From assembly GCF_913773995.1 (NCBI RefSeq), contig NZ_CAJYES010000226.1, positions 62,001-126,000 on the forward strand: DNA of 64,000 nt. Reading direction: 5' to 3'. Source of the DNA: an uncultured Pseudacidovorax sp. (lineage in GTDB: Bacteria > Pseudomonadota > Gammaproteobacteria > Burkholderiales > Burkholderiaceae_C). Position 1 is the first letter of the stretch; each line of letters begins with the position of its first letter. This document shows, piece by piece, positions 36,469 through 46,212 of this stretch. Made by a program: the position numbers and the translations under genes. The notes below the pieces were generated by a model, which searched no databases, was not told the origin of the DNA, and saw only the letters and a program-made list of their open reading frames with translations.

Positions 36469-37749
36469 GTGAACAAGGGGCTGCGTTTGCTGCTGTGGGG
36501 CCTGCTGGCCCTGCTGCTGACGGCAGCGGTGGCGGCCGTGGCGGTGGTGCGCATCGCGCTCGCCCCGGCCAAGGACGAATGGGCGGTGGACTGGCGCGTG
36601 GGTCCGTTCACGGTGCCCGTGGGCGTGCCCACGGTGCTGCGACTGGCCACCTCGCCCTGGATCGCACCGCGGCTGGACGGCCGCCGGCTGCAGACGGCGC
36701 AGGGGCCGATCGACCTGCGCTGGGACGCGCCGCGCGAGCAGCTGGCCCTGCGCTGCGCACCCTGCCGCATCGGCCTGACCGCCATGGGCTCACAGCCTCT
36801 TCAGCTGACCGAACTTCGCTTGACCGCGCGTCGCGAGGTGGACGTGCTGCGCGGCGAGGTCGACGCGGTGCCGACCAGCGCGAGCACCGAAGGCCTGCAC
36901 GGCCGCTGGCAGGGCCGGCTCACGCAGCGTGACCTGCACCTCGACGCCAGCTTCGACGAGGCGCCCATCGCCCGCTGGTACGCCGTGCTGGCGGCCGGCA
37001 TGCCCGAGCTGGAACGCGCCCGCATCGGCGGCACGGCGTCTGGCCGCCTGCAGGTGCAGCTGCCCTCGGGCACGCTGGGGCTGCACCCGCGCATCAGCGG
37101 CTTCAGCGTCGAGGGCCTGGGCACCGAGGCGCTGCTGAACGCGCGCAGCCAGTGCGGCCCGGCCGCCAACCTGAAGGCCGACAGTTGGCTGGCCCGTGCC
37201 GTCGTCGCGGCGGAGGACCAGCGCTTCTTCCAGCATCCGGGCTTCGACCTGATCGAGTTGCAGGCCGCCTTCGACCGCAACCAGAGCAAGGGCGCTGTCG
37301 AGCGCGGCGGCAGCACGCTCACGCAGCAGCTGGCCAAGGTGCTGGTGACCGGCAGCGAGCGTAGTCTGCAGCGCAAGCTGCGCGAGCTGCTCTATGCGGT
37401 GGATATGGAGCAGCAGCTGGGCAAGGCCCGCATCCTGCAGCTGTACCTGGACCATGCGCCCTGGGGCCGCGTCTGCGGCGCCGAGGCAGCGGCGCGTTTC
37501 TACTTCGGTCGTCCGGCGGCGCGGCTGGAGCCGGCCCAGGCGGTATGGCTGGCGGCCATGCTGCATGCACCGAGCGCCGCCGCCGAACGCTGGCAGCGTG
37601 AGGGGGGCCTCGACCCGCAGCGCGTCCAGTGGGTGGCCGAGGGCATCCGCGGCATCAGCCGCGGCCAGCGCGAGGCGCTGTTGCGCAGCGTGGCACAGGC
37701 GCGTTACCCCTGGCCGGGCGCCCCGTTGCCCTCATCGCCCGCTCGCTGA
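36469..37749 (+). CDS. GT51 monofunctional transglycosylase-domain protein with long atypical N-terminal region
   Basis: GTG start; TM; …WLARAVVAAEDQRFFQHPGFDLIELQAAFDRNQSKGAVERGGSTLTQQLAKVLVTGSERSLQRKLRELLYAVDMEQQLGKARILQLYLDHAPWG…. Confidence 0.88.
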   Translation: MNKGLRLLLWGLLALLLTAAVAAVAVVRIALAPAKDEWAVDWRVGPFTVPVGVPTVLRLATSPWIAPRLDGRRLQTAQGPIDLRWDAPREQLALRCAPCRIGLTAMGSQPLQLTELRLTARREVDVLRGEVDAVPTSASTEGLHGRWQGRLTQRDLHLDASFDEAPIARWYAVLAAGMPELERARIGGTASGRLQVQLPSGTLGLHPRISGFSVEGLGTEALLNARSQCGPAANLKADSWLARAVVAAEDQRFFQHPGFDLIELQAAFDRNQSKGAVERGGSTLTQQLAKVLVTGSERSLQRKLRELLYAVDMEQQLGKARILQLYLDHAPWGRVCGAEAAARFYFGRPAARLEPAQAVWLAAMLHAPSAAAERWQREGGLDPQRVQWVAEGIRGISRGQREALLRSVAQARYPWPGAPLPSSPAR

Positions 37750-37988
37750 ACGTCACGTCTTCGTGGCTTCCTGCCACGCGCAGGTCCGGGTAGACGTAGG
37801 AACAATCCCACAGGCGGCCGGCCTAGATTGTTTCCCGATCATGAACAGCACGTTCGGCAACGACCAGGGTTTTCCCTAGATGAGAGGTCCACAATTCATC
37901 TCACGGGCCAGCGATTGAACGCAGACCCGAAGCCGGTGGGGCAGGTGCCCCGCCAGCTCTGTTCAACGCTCTGCTTAGGAGAAAAATC

Positions 37989-38342
37989 ATGACCAAGACC
38001 TCGAAGATCATCGCCCTCGCCGCTCTGTCGTTCGCCGCTGTTGCCGGCGCCAGCGCCGAGGAATACCAGGGCGTCATCGCCCCCGTGTCGGCCTTCAGCC
38101 GCGCCGAAGTGAACGCCCAGGGCGTGCAGGCTGCTCGCGCCGAGCAGAACCTGGAATACGCCGGCCAGCAAGTCGCCGTTGCACCGGCCGCTCCCCGCAG
38201 CCGTGCCGCCGTGCAGGCCGAAGCCGTGGCCGCTGCCCACAACCCGACCTGGAACCTGGATTCCAAGGCCTTCGTGAACAGCAAGATCCCCACGCAGTAC
38301 ACGCAAGGCAGCCTGTCGGTCTATCGCAAGGCCGGCCTGTAA
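37989..38342 (+). CDS. Small secreted/periplasmic Ala-rich protein
   Basis: Signal peptide MTKTSKIIALAALSFAAVAGASA; strong SD (AGGAGAAAAATC-ATG). Confidence 0.75.
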   Translation: MTKTSKIIALAALSFAAVAGASAEEYQGVIAPVSAFSRAEVNAQGVQAARAEQNLEYAGQQVAVAPAAPRSRAAVQAEAVAAAHNPTWNLDSKAFVNSKIPTQYTQGSLSVYRKAGL

Positions 38343-38516
38343 ACAGGCCGCCACGCCACGCCGTGCGATTCCTAAGGGATCGGTAGCGCGTGGCGATCCC
38401 CCGGCAGAACGGGATGGAGGCGGACCGGGCCTGACACCGGGTTCGTTTTCCATCTCCTCAGGCGGGCACCGCCTGTGAAAGAGGTCCGGGATGGGGCCTG
38501 GGAGGCGCCTGACTGC

Positions 38517-38548
38517 AGCCGGCATGCGAAAGCGTGCCGGCTTTTTCG
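38517..38548 (+). terminator. Intrinsic terminator
   Basis: AGCCGGCATGC-GAAA-GCGTGCCGGCT followed by TTTTT. Confidence 0.85.
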
Positions 38549-38663
38549 TTGTGCGCGCGACCGCAGCCGCCCTCGGCACAGCGAGCGGGAGGACGCGGCG
38601 AGGCCGGCGCACGACAATGCCGCCCGACTCGTCTTTCCCACCCTCCTTCTCACCGCATCCCTC

Positions 38664-39482
38664 ATGAAAGTCCTGTTCCTCGGTTACGGCAACATGGGCC
38701 GCGCCCTCGGCGAGGCCTGGCGCGACAGCGGTCGCATCCAGACCCTGCTGGCCATCGATCCCGCGCCCCTGCCTGAAGGCGCTTCGCCGGTGCCCGGCCG
38801 CCATGCCAGTGTGCAGGCGCTGCAGTCCTCCGGCGAAGCCGCAGGCGGCGTGGATCTGGTGGTGGTGGCCGTGAAGCCAGCCATGGCGGCCGGCGCCCTG
38901 CGCGCGCTGCCGGCAGACTGGCTGAGCCAGGCCGTGGTGGTGAGCGTGGCCGCTGGCGTCACCGTCGCCACACTGGAAGCTGCTCTGCCCCTGGGCACGC
39001 CGGTCATTCGCGTCATGCCCAACACACCGGCCATGCTGCGAGCCGGCTGCACCGGGCTCTATGCCGCGCCCGGCGTGGACGAGGCCCGGCGTGAGCAGGT
39101 CGGCGCCCTGTTCGCCACCGTGGGCAGCGCGCATTGGGTGGACCAGGAGTCGCACATCGACTTGGTCACCGCCATCAGCGGCAGCGGCCCCGCCTATTAC
39201 CACCTGTTCAGCGAGGCGCTGGCGCAGGCCGGCGTGGCGCTCGGCCTGTCGCCCGAACTGGCCCGCGCGCTGGCGGCCGACACGGCCTGGGGCGCTGCCG
39301 CGCTGCAGCACCACCAGCCGGATGCCGATTTTGCGGCCCTGCGCCGAGCCGTCACTTCGCCCAACGGCACCACGGCGGCGGCCATCGCGGTGTTCGAAGA
39401 GGGTGAGGCCCTGCGCGCGCTGGTGAAGAAGGCGGCCGAGGCGGCGCACCGGCGCGCCGTCGAACTCTCGGCGGGCGGCTGA
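38664..39482 (+). CDS. proC: Pyrroline-5-carboxylate reductase
   Basis: MKVLFLGYGNMGRALGEAWRD…IRVMPNTPAMLRAGCTGLYA…ISGSGPAYYHLFSEAL. Confidence 0.95.
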   Translation: MKVLFLGYGNMGRALGEAWRDSGRIQTLLAIDPAPLPEGASPVPGRHASVQALQSSGEAAGGVDLVVVAVKPAMAAGALRALPADWLSQAVVVSVAAGVTVATLEAALPLGTPVIRVMPNTPAMLRAGCTGLYAAPGVDEARREQVGALFATVGSAHWVDQESHIDLVTAISGSGPAYYHLFSEALAQAGVALGLSPELARALAADTAWGAAALQHHQPDADFAALRRAVTSPNGTTAAAIAVFEEGEALRALVKKAAEAAHRRAVELSAGG

Positions 39483-39579
39483 CCGCGCGTCTGCGCTGCG
39501 GCTCGCGACTTCGGTTGTTGCTTCGATTGCGGCATGCGGATGGCCCGCAGACCGTAGGGTGAAAGCGGACGCCGGACGT

Positions 39580-40380
39580 TCAGGTGGCGCGCCGCGCCAG
39601 GAAGTCCAGCACCGCCGCGTTGAAGACGCGCGGCTGCTCGAAGTAGGCCGAGTGCCCCGCATCGGCCACCACCACCAGCTCGCTGCTGGCCACCCGTTCG
39701 TGGAACTCGCGGGCCACGGCCACCGGCACGATCGGATCCTGGTCGCCCACCAGGAAGAGCGTGGGGCAGGCCAGTGCGTCCAGTGCAGCCAGCGGAATCA
39801 GCCGGTCGGGCGCCATCAGCCCCTGCAGCGCCGCGCCCCAGTCGGCGGCGGGAATCGAATGGGCGCTGGGGTTGAAGTGGTTGATCTGGGCGTAGAGCGC
39901 GGCCTTTTCCGGCTCATGGTCCAGGAACCAGCGACCGAGCGAACGCTGCTCGATGCTCACCGCCTTCTGCGACAGCTGGCGCGTGGCCAGGATGTCCAGC
40001 AGCACGGGATGGTCCACCGCCAGCGACGTGTCGCAGGCCGCGAAGGCCGCCACCCGCCCCGGATGCGTCAGCGCGAGCTTCAGTCCGATCATGCCGCCGA
40101 GCGACTGGCCCACCACCCGCACGCGCTCGATGCCCTCCTGGTCGAGGATGGCGATCACGTCGTCCACGAACAGTGGCAGGTCGAACTCGGCCAGCGGCGC
40201 GGCCGAGCGCCCGAAGCAACGGATGTCCATCGTCAGGCAGCTGTAGCGGCCAGCGAAGGCCGGCAGTTGCTGCCACCAGGTGGCGGCATTGGAACCGGCT
40301 CCGTGGCAGAACAGCACGGCCGGGCCGTCGCCCTGGCGTTCGTAGTAGATGGCGCGGCCGTGGGAAGTGACGAAGGGCAT
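39580..40380 (-). CDS. Alpha/beta-fold hydrolase
   Basis: MPFVTSHGRAIYYERQGDGPAVLFCHGAGSNAATWW…VVGQSLGGMIGLKLALTHPGRV. Confidence 0.92.
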   Translation of the reverse strand: MPFVTSHGRAIYYERQGDGPAVLFCHGAGSNAATWWQQLPAFAGRYSCLTMDIRCFGRSAAPLAEFDLPLFVDDVIAILDQEGIERVRVVGQSLGGMIGLKLALTHPGRVAAFAACDTSLAVDHPVLLDILATRQLSQKAVSIEQRSLGRWFLDHEPEKAALYAQINHFNPSAHSIPAADWGAALQGLMAPDRLIPLAALDALACPTLFLVGDQDPIVPVAVAREFHERVASSELVVVADAGHSAYFEQPRVFNAAVLDFLARRAT

Positions 40381-40410
40381 GGATGTGCGGGTGGAAAGAA
40401 GAAAAGGACC

Positions 40411-41397
40411 TCAGTTGGCCTTGAGGTTGAGGCTGCGCACCAGCTGGCCCCAGCGCTCGGTGTCGGTGCGCACCAGCTGCATGTATTGCTCGGGCGTGGT
40501 GGACAGCACCGTCATGCCCTCGAACTCGAGCTGCTTGCGCGTGGCCGGATCGGCCTGTGCGGCCGTCAACGCTGCATGCAGCCGCCGCACGATGGGCGCG
40601 GGCGTGCCCTTGGGGGCCGACAGGCCGATCCAGGCGCTGACCGTGAGCTGCGGATAACCCAGCTCCGCGAAAGTGGGGACCTGCGGTACCAGCGGGCTGC
40701 GTTGCGCGCTGGACACGGCGAGCACCTTGAGCTTGCCTGCCTGCACCGGGGCGAGCGCGCTGTTCAGCGGAATCACGATCATCGGCACCACGCCGGCCAG
40801 CACGTCCTGCAGCGCCGGCGCGCCGCCCTTGTAGGGCACATGCGTCAGCTTCACGCCGGTCGCGCGCTGCAGTTGCTCCATCACCAGGTGGCCGGTGCTG
40901 CCGGCGCCCGAGCTGGCGTAATCGAACTTGCCGGGCTCGCGTCGGGCCTGCTGCACGAAGTCGTTGAAGTCCTTGAAGCCGGCATCGGGCCGGGCGACCA
41001 GCCATTGCGCGCCTTCGCCGATGCTGCCGATGTGCTCGAAGTCGCGCACGATGTCGAAGCCGATGCCGTCGTACATGGATTGCGCAATGGCGTTGAGCGA
41101 GCCGGTGGCCACCAGCGTGTAGCCGTCGGGTGGCGCCGAAGCCGCCATCTGCGTGCCCACGATGTTGCCGGCACTGGCCTTGTTGTCGATCACCACCGGC
41201 TGCTTGAGCACCTGGCTCATCTGCTGGGCCAGCGGCCGGATGGTGCGGTCGTAGGGCCCACCGGCCGGGGCCGGCACGATGATGCGGATGGGACGGCTCG
41301 GCCAGTCGGCGCTGCCGCCCTGGGCGTGGGCGGTGGTGGCCGTGGCGAGAAGGGCGCCCAGGGCGGCAAGCGCGCGCCGGCGGTCGGGGGAATGCAT
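40411..41397 (-). CDS. Bug-family tripartite tricarboxylate transporter substrate-binding protein
   Basis: …DWPSRPIRIIVPAPAGGPYDRTIRPLAQQMSQVLKQPVVIDNKASAGNIVGTQ…. Confidence 0.93.
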   Translation of the reverse strand: MHSPDRRRALAALGALLATATTAHAQGGSADWPSRPIRIIVPAPAGGPYDRTIRPLAQQMSQVLKQPVVIDNKASAGNIVGTQMAASAPPDGYTLVATGSLNAIAQSMYDGIGFDIVRDFEHIGSIGEGAQWLVARPDAGFKDFNDFVQQARREPGKFDYASSGAGSTGHLVMEQLQRATGVKLTHVPYKGGAPALQDVLAGVVPMIVIPLNSALAPVQAGKLKVLAVSSAQRSPLVPQVPTFAELGYPQLTVSAWIGLSAPKGTPAPIVRRLHAALTAAQADPATRKQLEFEGMTVLSTTPEQYMQLVRTDTERWGQLVRSLNLKAN

Positions 41398-41532
41398 GGT
41401 CGTGTCTCCGGAATGGGTGGCGCGTGGACGCGCTCGCAGGCCGCGGTGCGGCAGATGGAACCGGCATCTTCATCGCCGCAGCGATCAGCGACCAATTAAA
41501 TCGGGCGGCCAGTCATTAGACTTTGCGATGGC

Positions 41533-42519
41533 ATGACGACCCCGCCCCTGGCCACCACCCTGCTCAATCGCCTGCTCGCCCGCGGCAAGTTCCGCCATGT
41601 GCAGGTGCTGCTGCAGCTGGCCGAGCTGGGCAGCGTGCAGCGCACGGCCGATGCCATCGGCATGACCCAGTCCGCCGTCACCCAGACGCTGGCCTACCTG
41701 GAGCGGCTGCTGGACGTGCGCCTGTTCGAGCGCCACGCCCGCGGTGTGCGGCCCACGCCGGCCTGTACCGACCTGCTGCCGGTGGCCCGCCAGCTGATGC
41801 TGGGCATGGCCGACGTGGCGGGCGCAGTGGATGCGCGGCGGCGCCAGGGGCTGGGCTTCGTTCGGGTGCTCGCGTCGGTCTCCGCCATCCATGGCGTGCT
41901 GGTGGATGCGCTGCCCGCCTTCGCCCAGGTGCAGCCGGCCATCCGGGTACAGCTGGCCGAGGCGGAGGGCGAGGACCAGTTGCTGGCCATCGCCCGCGCC
42001 GAGGTCGACCTGGTGGTCTGCCGCCGGCCGGGGGCCATGCCGCAGGGCTGGGAATTCCATGCGTTGCGCAAGGACCGCTTTGCCGTGGTCTGCCGCGCGG
42101 ACCATCCGCTGTTGGCCGATCCCGCCGTCCTTGGCGGCTCACCCGCGGCCGGTCTGCCGGCCGATCAGGCCTGGGCAGCGCTCGCGGCCCATCCCTGGCT
42201 GCTGCTGCCGGCCGGCGTGGCCGCACGCGGGCATTTCGACGCGCTGTGCGAGCGCTTCGGCCGCACGCCGCCGATCTATCCGGTCAGCACCCGCTCGCTG
42301 CCGCTCATGGGCTGGCTGCTGCGCCACCAGCCGCTGCTGGCACTGCTCCCGCTGAACCTGGCGCGGCCCTGGCTGGCGACCGGCGAGCTGCGCGAGCTGG
42401 CACTGCCCGACATGGCTGCCATCGAGCCCATCGGCCTCCTGCAGCCGCAGTCGGGCATGGGCGAGGCGGCCCTGGCGCTCAGCGAGTTCCTGCGCAGGCG
42501 GATCGGGCCCGGCGACTGA
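41533..42519 (+). CDS. LysR-family transcriptional regulator
   Basis: …GKFRHVQVLLQLAELGSVQRTADAIGMTQSAVTQTLAYLERLLDVRLFERHARGVRPT…; divergent from the Bug gene. Confidence 0.92.
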   Translation: MTTPPLATTLLNRLLARGKFRHVQVLLQLAELGSVQRTADAIGMTQSAVTQTLAYLERLLDVRLFERHARGVRPTPACTDLLPVARQLMLGMADVAGAVDARRRQGLGFVRVLASVSAIHGVLVDALPAFAQVQPAIRVQLAEAEGEDQLLAIARAEVDLVVCRRPGAMPQGWEFHALRKDRFAVVCRADHPLLADPAVLGGSPAAGLPADQAWAALAAHPWLLLPAGVAARGHFDALCERFGRTPPIYPVSTRSLPLMGWLLRHQPLLALLPLNLARPWLATGELRELALPDMAAIEPIGLLQPQSGMGEAALALSEFLRRRIGPGD

Positions 42520-42606
42520 ACGGCCGTCCGGCGTGTGGGGTCGGCGTGGGATCGAAGGGCGCGGGTTGCCCGGCCTCCGGCGGCCGACCGCCGCGGTCCC
42601 GACGGC

Positions 42607-43506
42607 TCAGGTCGCCGCCTGCCCCACCAGCCACTGCCGGAACAGCGCGAGCGCCGGCCGTGCATCGTCCACCGCCGGCTCCACCAGGTAGTGGCTGCGC
42701 TCCCCGCGCAGCGGGCGCGGGCAGGCGATGGCCAGTTCACCGCGGGCCAATTCGGCTTCGATCAGCAGCGGCGGCAGCAGCGCGATGCCCAGCCCATGTG
42801 CCGCCGCCACCGCCAGCATCGAGAAGAGTTCGTAGCGCGGCCCGGCGCCGCCGCGCGGGTTGTCCACACCCTGTGCCTCGAACCACTGCCGCCAGCCGTC
42901 GGGCCGGGTGCTCTGCTGCAGCAGCGGCAGGCGCGCCACCTGCGCCGGCGTGAGGGCGGCGCGGCCGTCCATCAGCGCGGGACAGCACACCGGCACCACC
43001 TCCTCGTGCCGCAGCAGCGTGTGGCGCGTGCCGGCCCAGGTCGCGGCCTGCTGCGGCGTGCCGGTGTAGAGCGCGGCATCGAAGGGCGTGTCGTTGAAGA
43101 GGAAGGGCCGCGTCTGCGTCTCGATGTGGACGGTGATGTCCGGATGCGCCTTCGCCAGCAGCGGCAGCCGCGGGATCAGCCAGCGCGTGGCCAGCGTGGG
43201 AACCGCCGCCAGCTGCAGCGAGCCGCCGGTGCCCTGCCGGGCCATGGCGTCCAGCGTGTCGCGCTCCATGGCGTCGAGCTGGCGGCGGATCTGCCGCGCA
43301 TAGTCGGCGCCCGCCGCCGTGAGCTGCACGCCGTGGCGGGTGCGGCGGAACAGCGCCAGGCCCATGAAGGCCTCCAGCGCGCCGATCTGGCGCGAGACGG
43401 CGCTCTGCGTCAGGGCCAGCTCTTCGGCGGCGCGGGTGTAGCTCTCGTGCCGGGCCGCGGCCTCGAAGCAGGCCAGCGCCTGGGTGGAGGGGATCTTGCG
43501 TCGCAT
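42607..43506 (-). CDS. LysR-family regulator (GcvA-type), candidate glutarate regulator
   Basis: MRRKIPSTQALACFEAAARHESYTRAAEELALTQSAVSRQIGALEAFMGLALFRR…; divergent from gcdH. Confidence 0.9.
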   Translation of the reverse strand: MRRKIPSTQALACFEAAARHESYTRAAEELALTQSAVSRQIGALEAFMGLALFRRTRHGVQLTAAGADYARQIRRQLDAMERDTLDAMARQGTGGSLQLAAVPTLATRWLIPRLPLLAKAHPDITVHIETQTRPFLFNDTPFDAALYTGTPQQAATWAGTRHTLLRHEEVVPVCCPALMDGRAALTPAQVARLPLLQQSTRPDGWRQWFEAQGVDNPRGGAGPRYELFSMLAVAAAHGLGIALLPPLLIEAELARGELAIACPRPLRGERSHYLVEPAVDDARPALALFRQWLVGQAAT

Positions 43507-43713
43507 GGTCCGGTTCAACGGTGAAGGTATGCCGTCGCTACATAGTTGATGACGGCTCTCCGCACAGCTGAGCCGCGGCACATTGTCGCGAGATATGAGA
43601 GACGCGCATGCCTGGGTGCCGATTTCTCGTTTGCGCCGATGTTGGCGCCGGGCGTACGATGCCGCGCATCCCCCGCAACCTGCAGCCGCTCACGCGCACG
43701 GAGACCGCACGCC

Positions 43714-44913
43714 ATGGCCACCAAAGCCGCCTTCCACTGGGACGATCCCTTCCTTCTCGACCAGCAACTGACCGACGACGAACGCGCCGTGCGCGAGGCG
43801 GCCAATGCCTACTGTCAGGACAAGCTGGCGCCGCGCGTTCTCGAGATGTTCCGCGGCGAGAAGACCGACCTGTCGATCTTCCGCGAGATGGGCGAGCTGG
43901 GCCTGCTGGGCCCGACGATCCCCGAGCAGTACGGCGGCCCCGGCCTCAACTACGTCTGCTACGGCCTGATCGCCCGTGAGGTCGAGCGCGTCGATTCCGG
44001 CTACCGCTCCATGGCCAGCGTGCAGTCCTCGCTGGTGATGGTGCCCATCTACGAATTCGGCACCGAGGCGCAGAAGCAGAAGTACCTGCCCAAGCTGGCC
44101 AGCGGCGAATTCATCGGCTGCTTCGGCCTGACCGAGCCCGACCACGGCTCCGACCCCGGCAGCATGGCCACCCGCGCCTACAAGACCGACGGCGGCTACC
44201 GCCTCAAGGGCAACAAGATGTGGATCACCAACTCGCCGGTGGCCGACGTCTTCGTCGTCTGGGCGAAGGAAGTGAGCGAAGGCGGCGCCGTCGGCCCGAT
44301 CCGCGGCTTCGTGCTCGAGAAGGGCATGAAGGGCCTGTCGGCCCCGGCCATCCACGGCAAGGTGGGCCTGCGCGCCTCCATTACGGGCGAGATCGTCATG
44401 GACGATGTCTTCGTGCCCGAAGAGAACGCCTTCCCCGAGGTGCAGGGCCTCAAGGGCCCCTTCACCTGCCTGAACAGCGCCCGCTACGGCATCAGCTGGG
44501 GCGCCATCGGTGCTGCCGAGGACTGCTTCCACCGCGCGCGCCAGTACGTGCTCGACCGCAAGCAATTCGGCCGGCCCTTGGCCGCGAACCAGCTGATCCA
44601 GAAGAAGCTGGCCGACATGCAGACCGAGATCACGCTGGGCCTGCAGGGCAGCCTGCGACTGGGCCGCATGAAGGACGAGGGCGTCGCCGCGGTCGAGATC
44701 ACCTCGATCATGAAGCGCAACAACTGCGGCAAGTCGCTGGACATCGCCCGCCTGGCGCGCGACATGATGGGCGGCAACGGCATCAGCGACGAATTCGGCG
44801 TGGCGCGCCATCTGGTGAACCTGGAGGTGGTCAACACCTACGAGGGCACGCACGACGTGCACGCGCTCATCCTGGGCCGCGCGATCACGGGTATTGCAGC
44901 ATTCAGCAACTGA
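43714..44913 (+). CDS. gcdH: Glutaryl-CoA dehydrogenase
   Basis: [99 protein letters not shown]…. Confidence 0.95.
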   Translation: MATKAAFHWDDPFLLDQQLTDDERAVREAANAYCQDKLAPRVLEMFRGEKTDLSIFREMGELGLLGPTIPEQYGGPGLNYVCYGLIAREVERVDSGYRSMASVQSSLVMVPIYEFGTEAQKQKYLPKLASGEFIGCFGLTEPDHGSDPGSMATRAYKTDGGYRLKGNKMWITNSPVADVFVVWAKEVSEGGAVGPIRGFVLEKGMKGLSAPAIHGKVGLRASITGEIVMDDVFVPEENAFPEVQGLKGPFTCLNSARYGISWGAIGAAEDCFHRARQYVLDRKQFGRPLAANQLIQKKLADMQTEITLGLQGSLRLGRMKDEGVAAVEITSIMKRNNCGKSLDIARLARDMMGGNGISDEFGVARHLVNLEVVNTYEGTHDVHALILGRAITGIAAFSN

Positions 44914-44915
44914 GC

Positions 44916-46154
44916 ATGAGCAGCAGCCCAGCCGCGCTCGACGGCATCAAGGTCCTCGACCTGTCCCGCGTGCTCGCGGGCCCCTGGTGCACCCAGATCC
45001 TGGCGGACCTGGGGGCGGACGTGGTCAAGATCGAGCGGCCCAGCGTGGGCGACGACACCCGCAGTTGGGGCCCGCCCTTCCTCAAGGACGCCGAGGGCCA
45101 GGACACCACGCAGTCCACCTACTTCACCGCCTGCAACCGCAACAAGCGCAGCATGACGGTGGACATGGCCTCGCCCGAGGGCCAGCAGATCCTGCGCCGC
45201 ATGGCGGCCGAGGCCGATGTGGTGGTCGAGAACTTCAAGACCGGCGGCCTGGCCCAGTACGGGCTGGATTACGCCAGCCTGCGTGCTCTCAACCCGCGGC
45301 TGGTGTACTGCAGCGTGACCGGCTTCGGCCACGACGGTCCTTATGCCGAGCGGGCCGGCTACGACCTGATGATCCAGGCCATGAGCGGCATGATGAGCAT
45401 CACCGGCCGGCCGGATGCGGAGCCCGGCGGCGGTCCGCTGCGGGTGGGCGTGGCGCTGATCGACCTGTTCACCGGCTGCTATGCCTCCACCGCCATCCTG
45501 GCCGCGCTGCGCGCCCGCGAGGCCAGCGGCGAGGGTCAGCACATCGACATGGCGCTGCTGGATGTCTCCATGGCCATCCTGGCCAATCAGGCCACCGCCT
45601 TCCTCAACACCGGCAAGCCGCCGCAACGCCAGGGCAACACGCACCCCAGCCTGGCGCCCTACCAGGACATCGCCACGCAGGACGGGTCCATGCTGCTGGC
45701 CATCGGCAACAACGGCCAGTTCGCCCGCTTCTGCGAGGCGGCGGGCCATGCCGAATGGGCGGCCGACGAGCGCTTTGCCAGCAACACACTGCGCGTGAAG
45801 CACCGGGCCGAGTTGATCGCGCTGATGGAGGCCGTCACCCGCACCCGCACCACGGCCGAGTGGGTAACGCTGCTCGAAGACAAGGCCGTGCCCTGCGGCC
45901 CCATCAACGACATCGGCCAGGCCTTCGGCGATGCACAGGTGCGCGCCCGGGGTCTGGCCGTCACGCTGCCGCGCGATGCGGGCGACGGCATCGAGGCCAT
46001 CACCGGCGTGGCCAGTCCGCTGCGCCTGACCGCCACGCCGCCCGTGCTGCGCCGCGCGCCCCCGGCCTTGGGGCAGCACACGGACGAGGTGTTGGGGGAG
46101 CTGGGTTTTTCGGCTGAGGACATTGCGCGCTTCAGGGCGGAAGCGGTGGTGTAG
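44916..46154 (+). CDS. CaiB/BaiF-family CoA-transferase
   Basis: …LDGIKVLDLSRVLAGPWCTQILADLGADVVKIERPSVGDDTRSWGPPFLKD…. Confidence 0.95.
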   Translation: MSSSPAALDGIKVLDLSRVLAGPWCTQILADLGADVVKIERPSVGDDTRSWGPPFLKDAEGQDTTQSTYFTACNRNKRSMTVDMASPEGQQILRRMAAEADVVVENFKTGGLAQYGLDYASLRALNPRLVYCSVTGFGHDGPYAERAGYDLMIQAMSGMMSITGRPDAEPGGGPLRVGVALIDLFTGCYASTAILAALRAREASGEGQHIDMALLDVSMAILANQATAFLNTGKPPQRQGNTHPSLAPYQDIATQDGSMLLAIGNNGQFARFCEAAGHAEWAADERFASNTLRVKHRAELIALMEAVTRTRTTAEWVTLLEDKAVPCGPINDIGQAFGDAQVRARGLAVTLPRDAGDGIEAITGVASPLRLTATPPVLRRAPPALGQHTDEVLGELGFSAEDIARFRAEAVV

Positions 46155-46212
46155 ACCACAGACAAATCTGTCCTTCAGGGCGCTGTGGCGACGGGTCGCT
46201 ACCTAGAATCGC

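Noticed and set aside
43507-43713. LysR-type T-N11-A motifs in the gcdH/LysR intergenic region
   Set aside because: Several possible T-N11-A matches, none distinctive enough to call without comparison.
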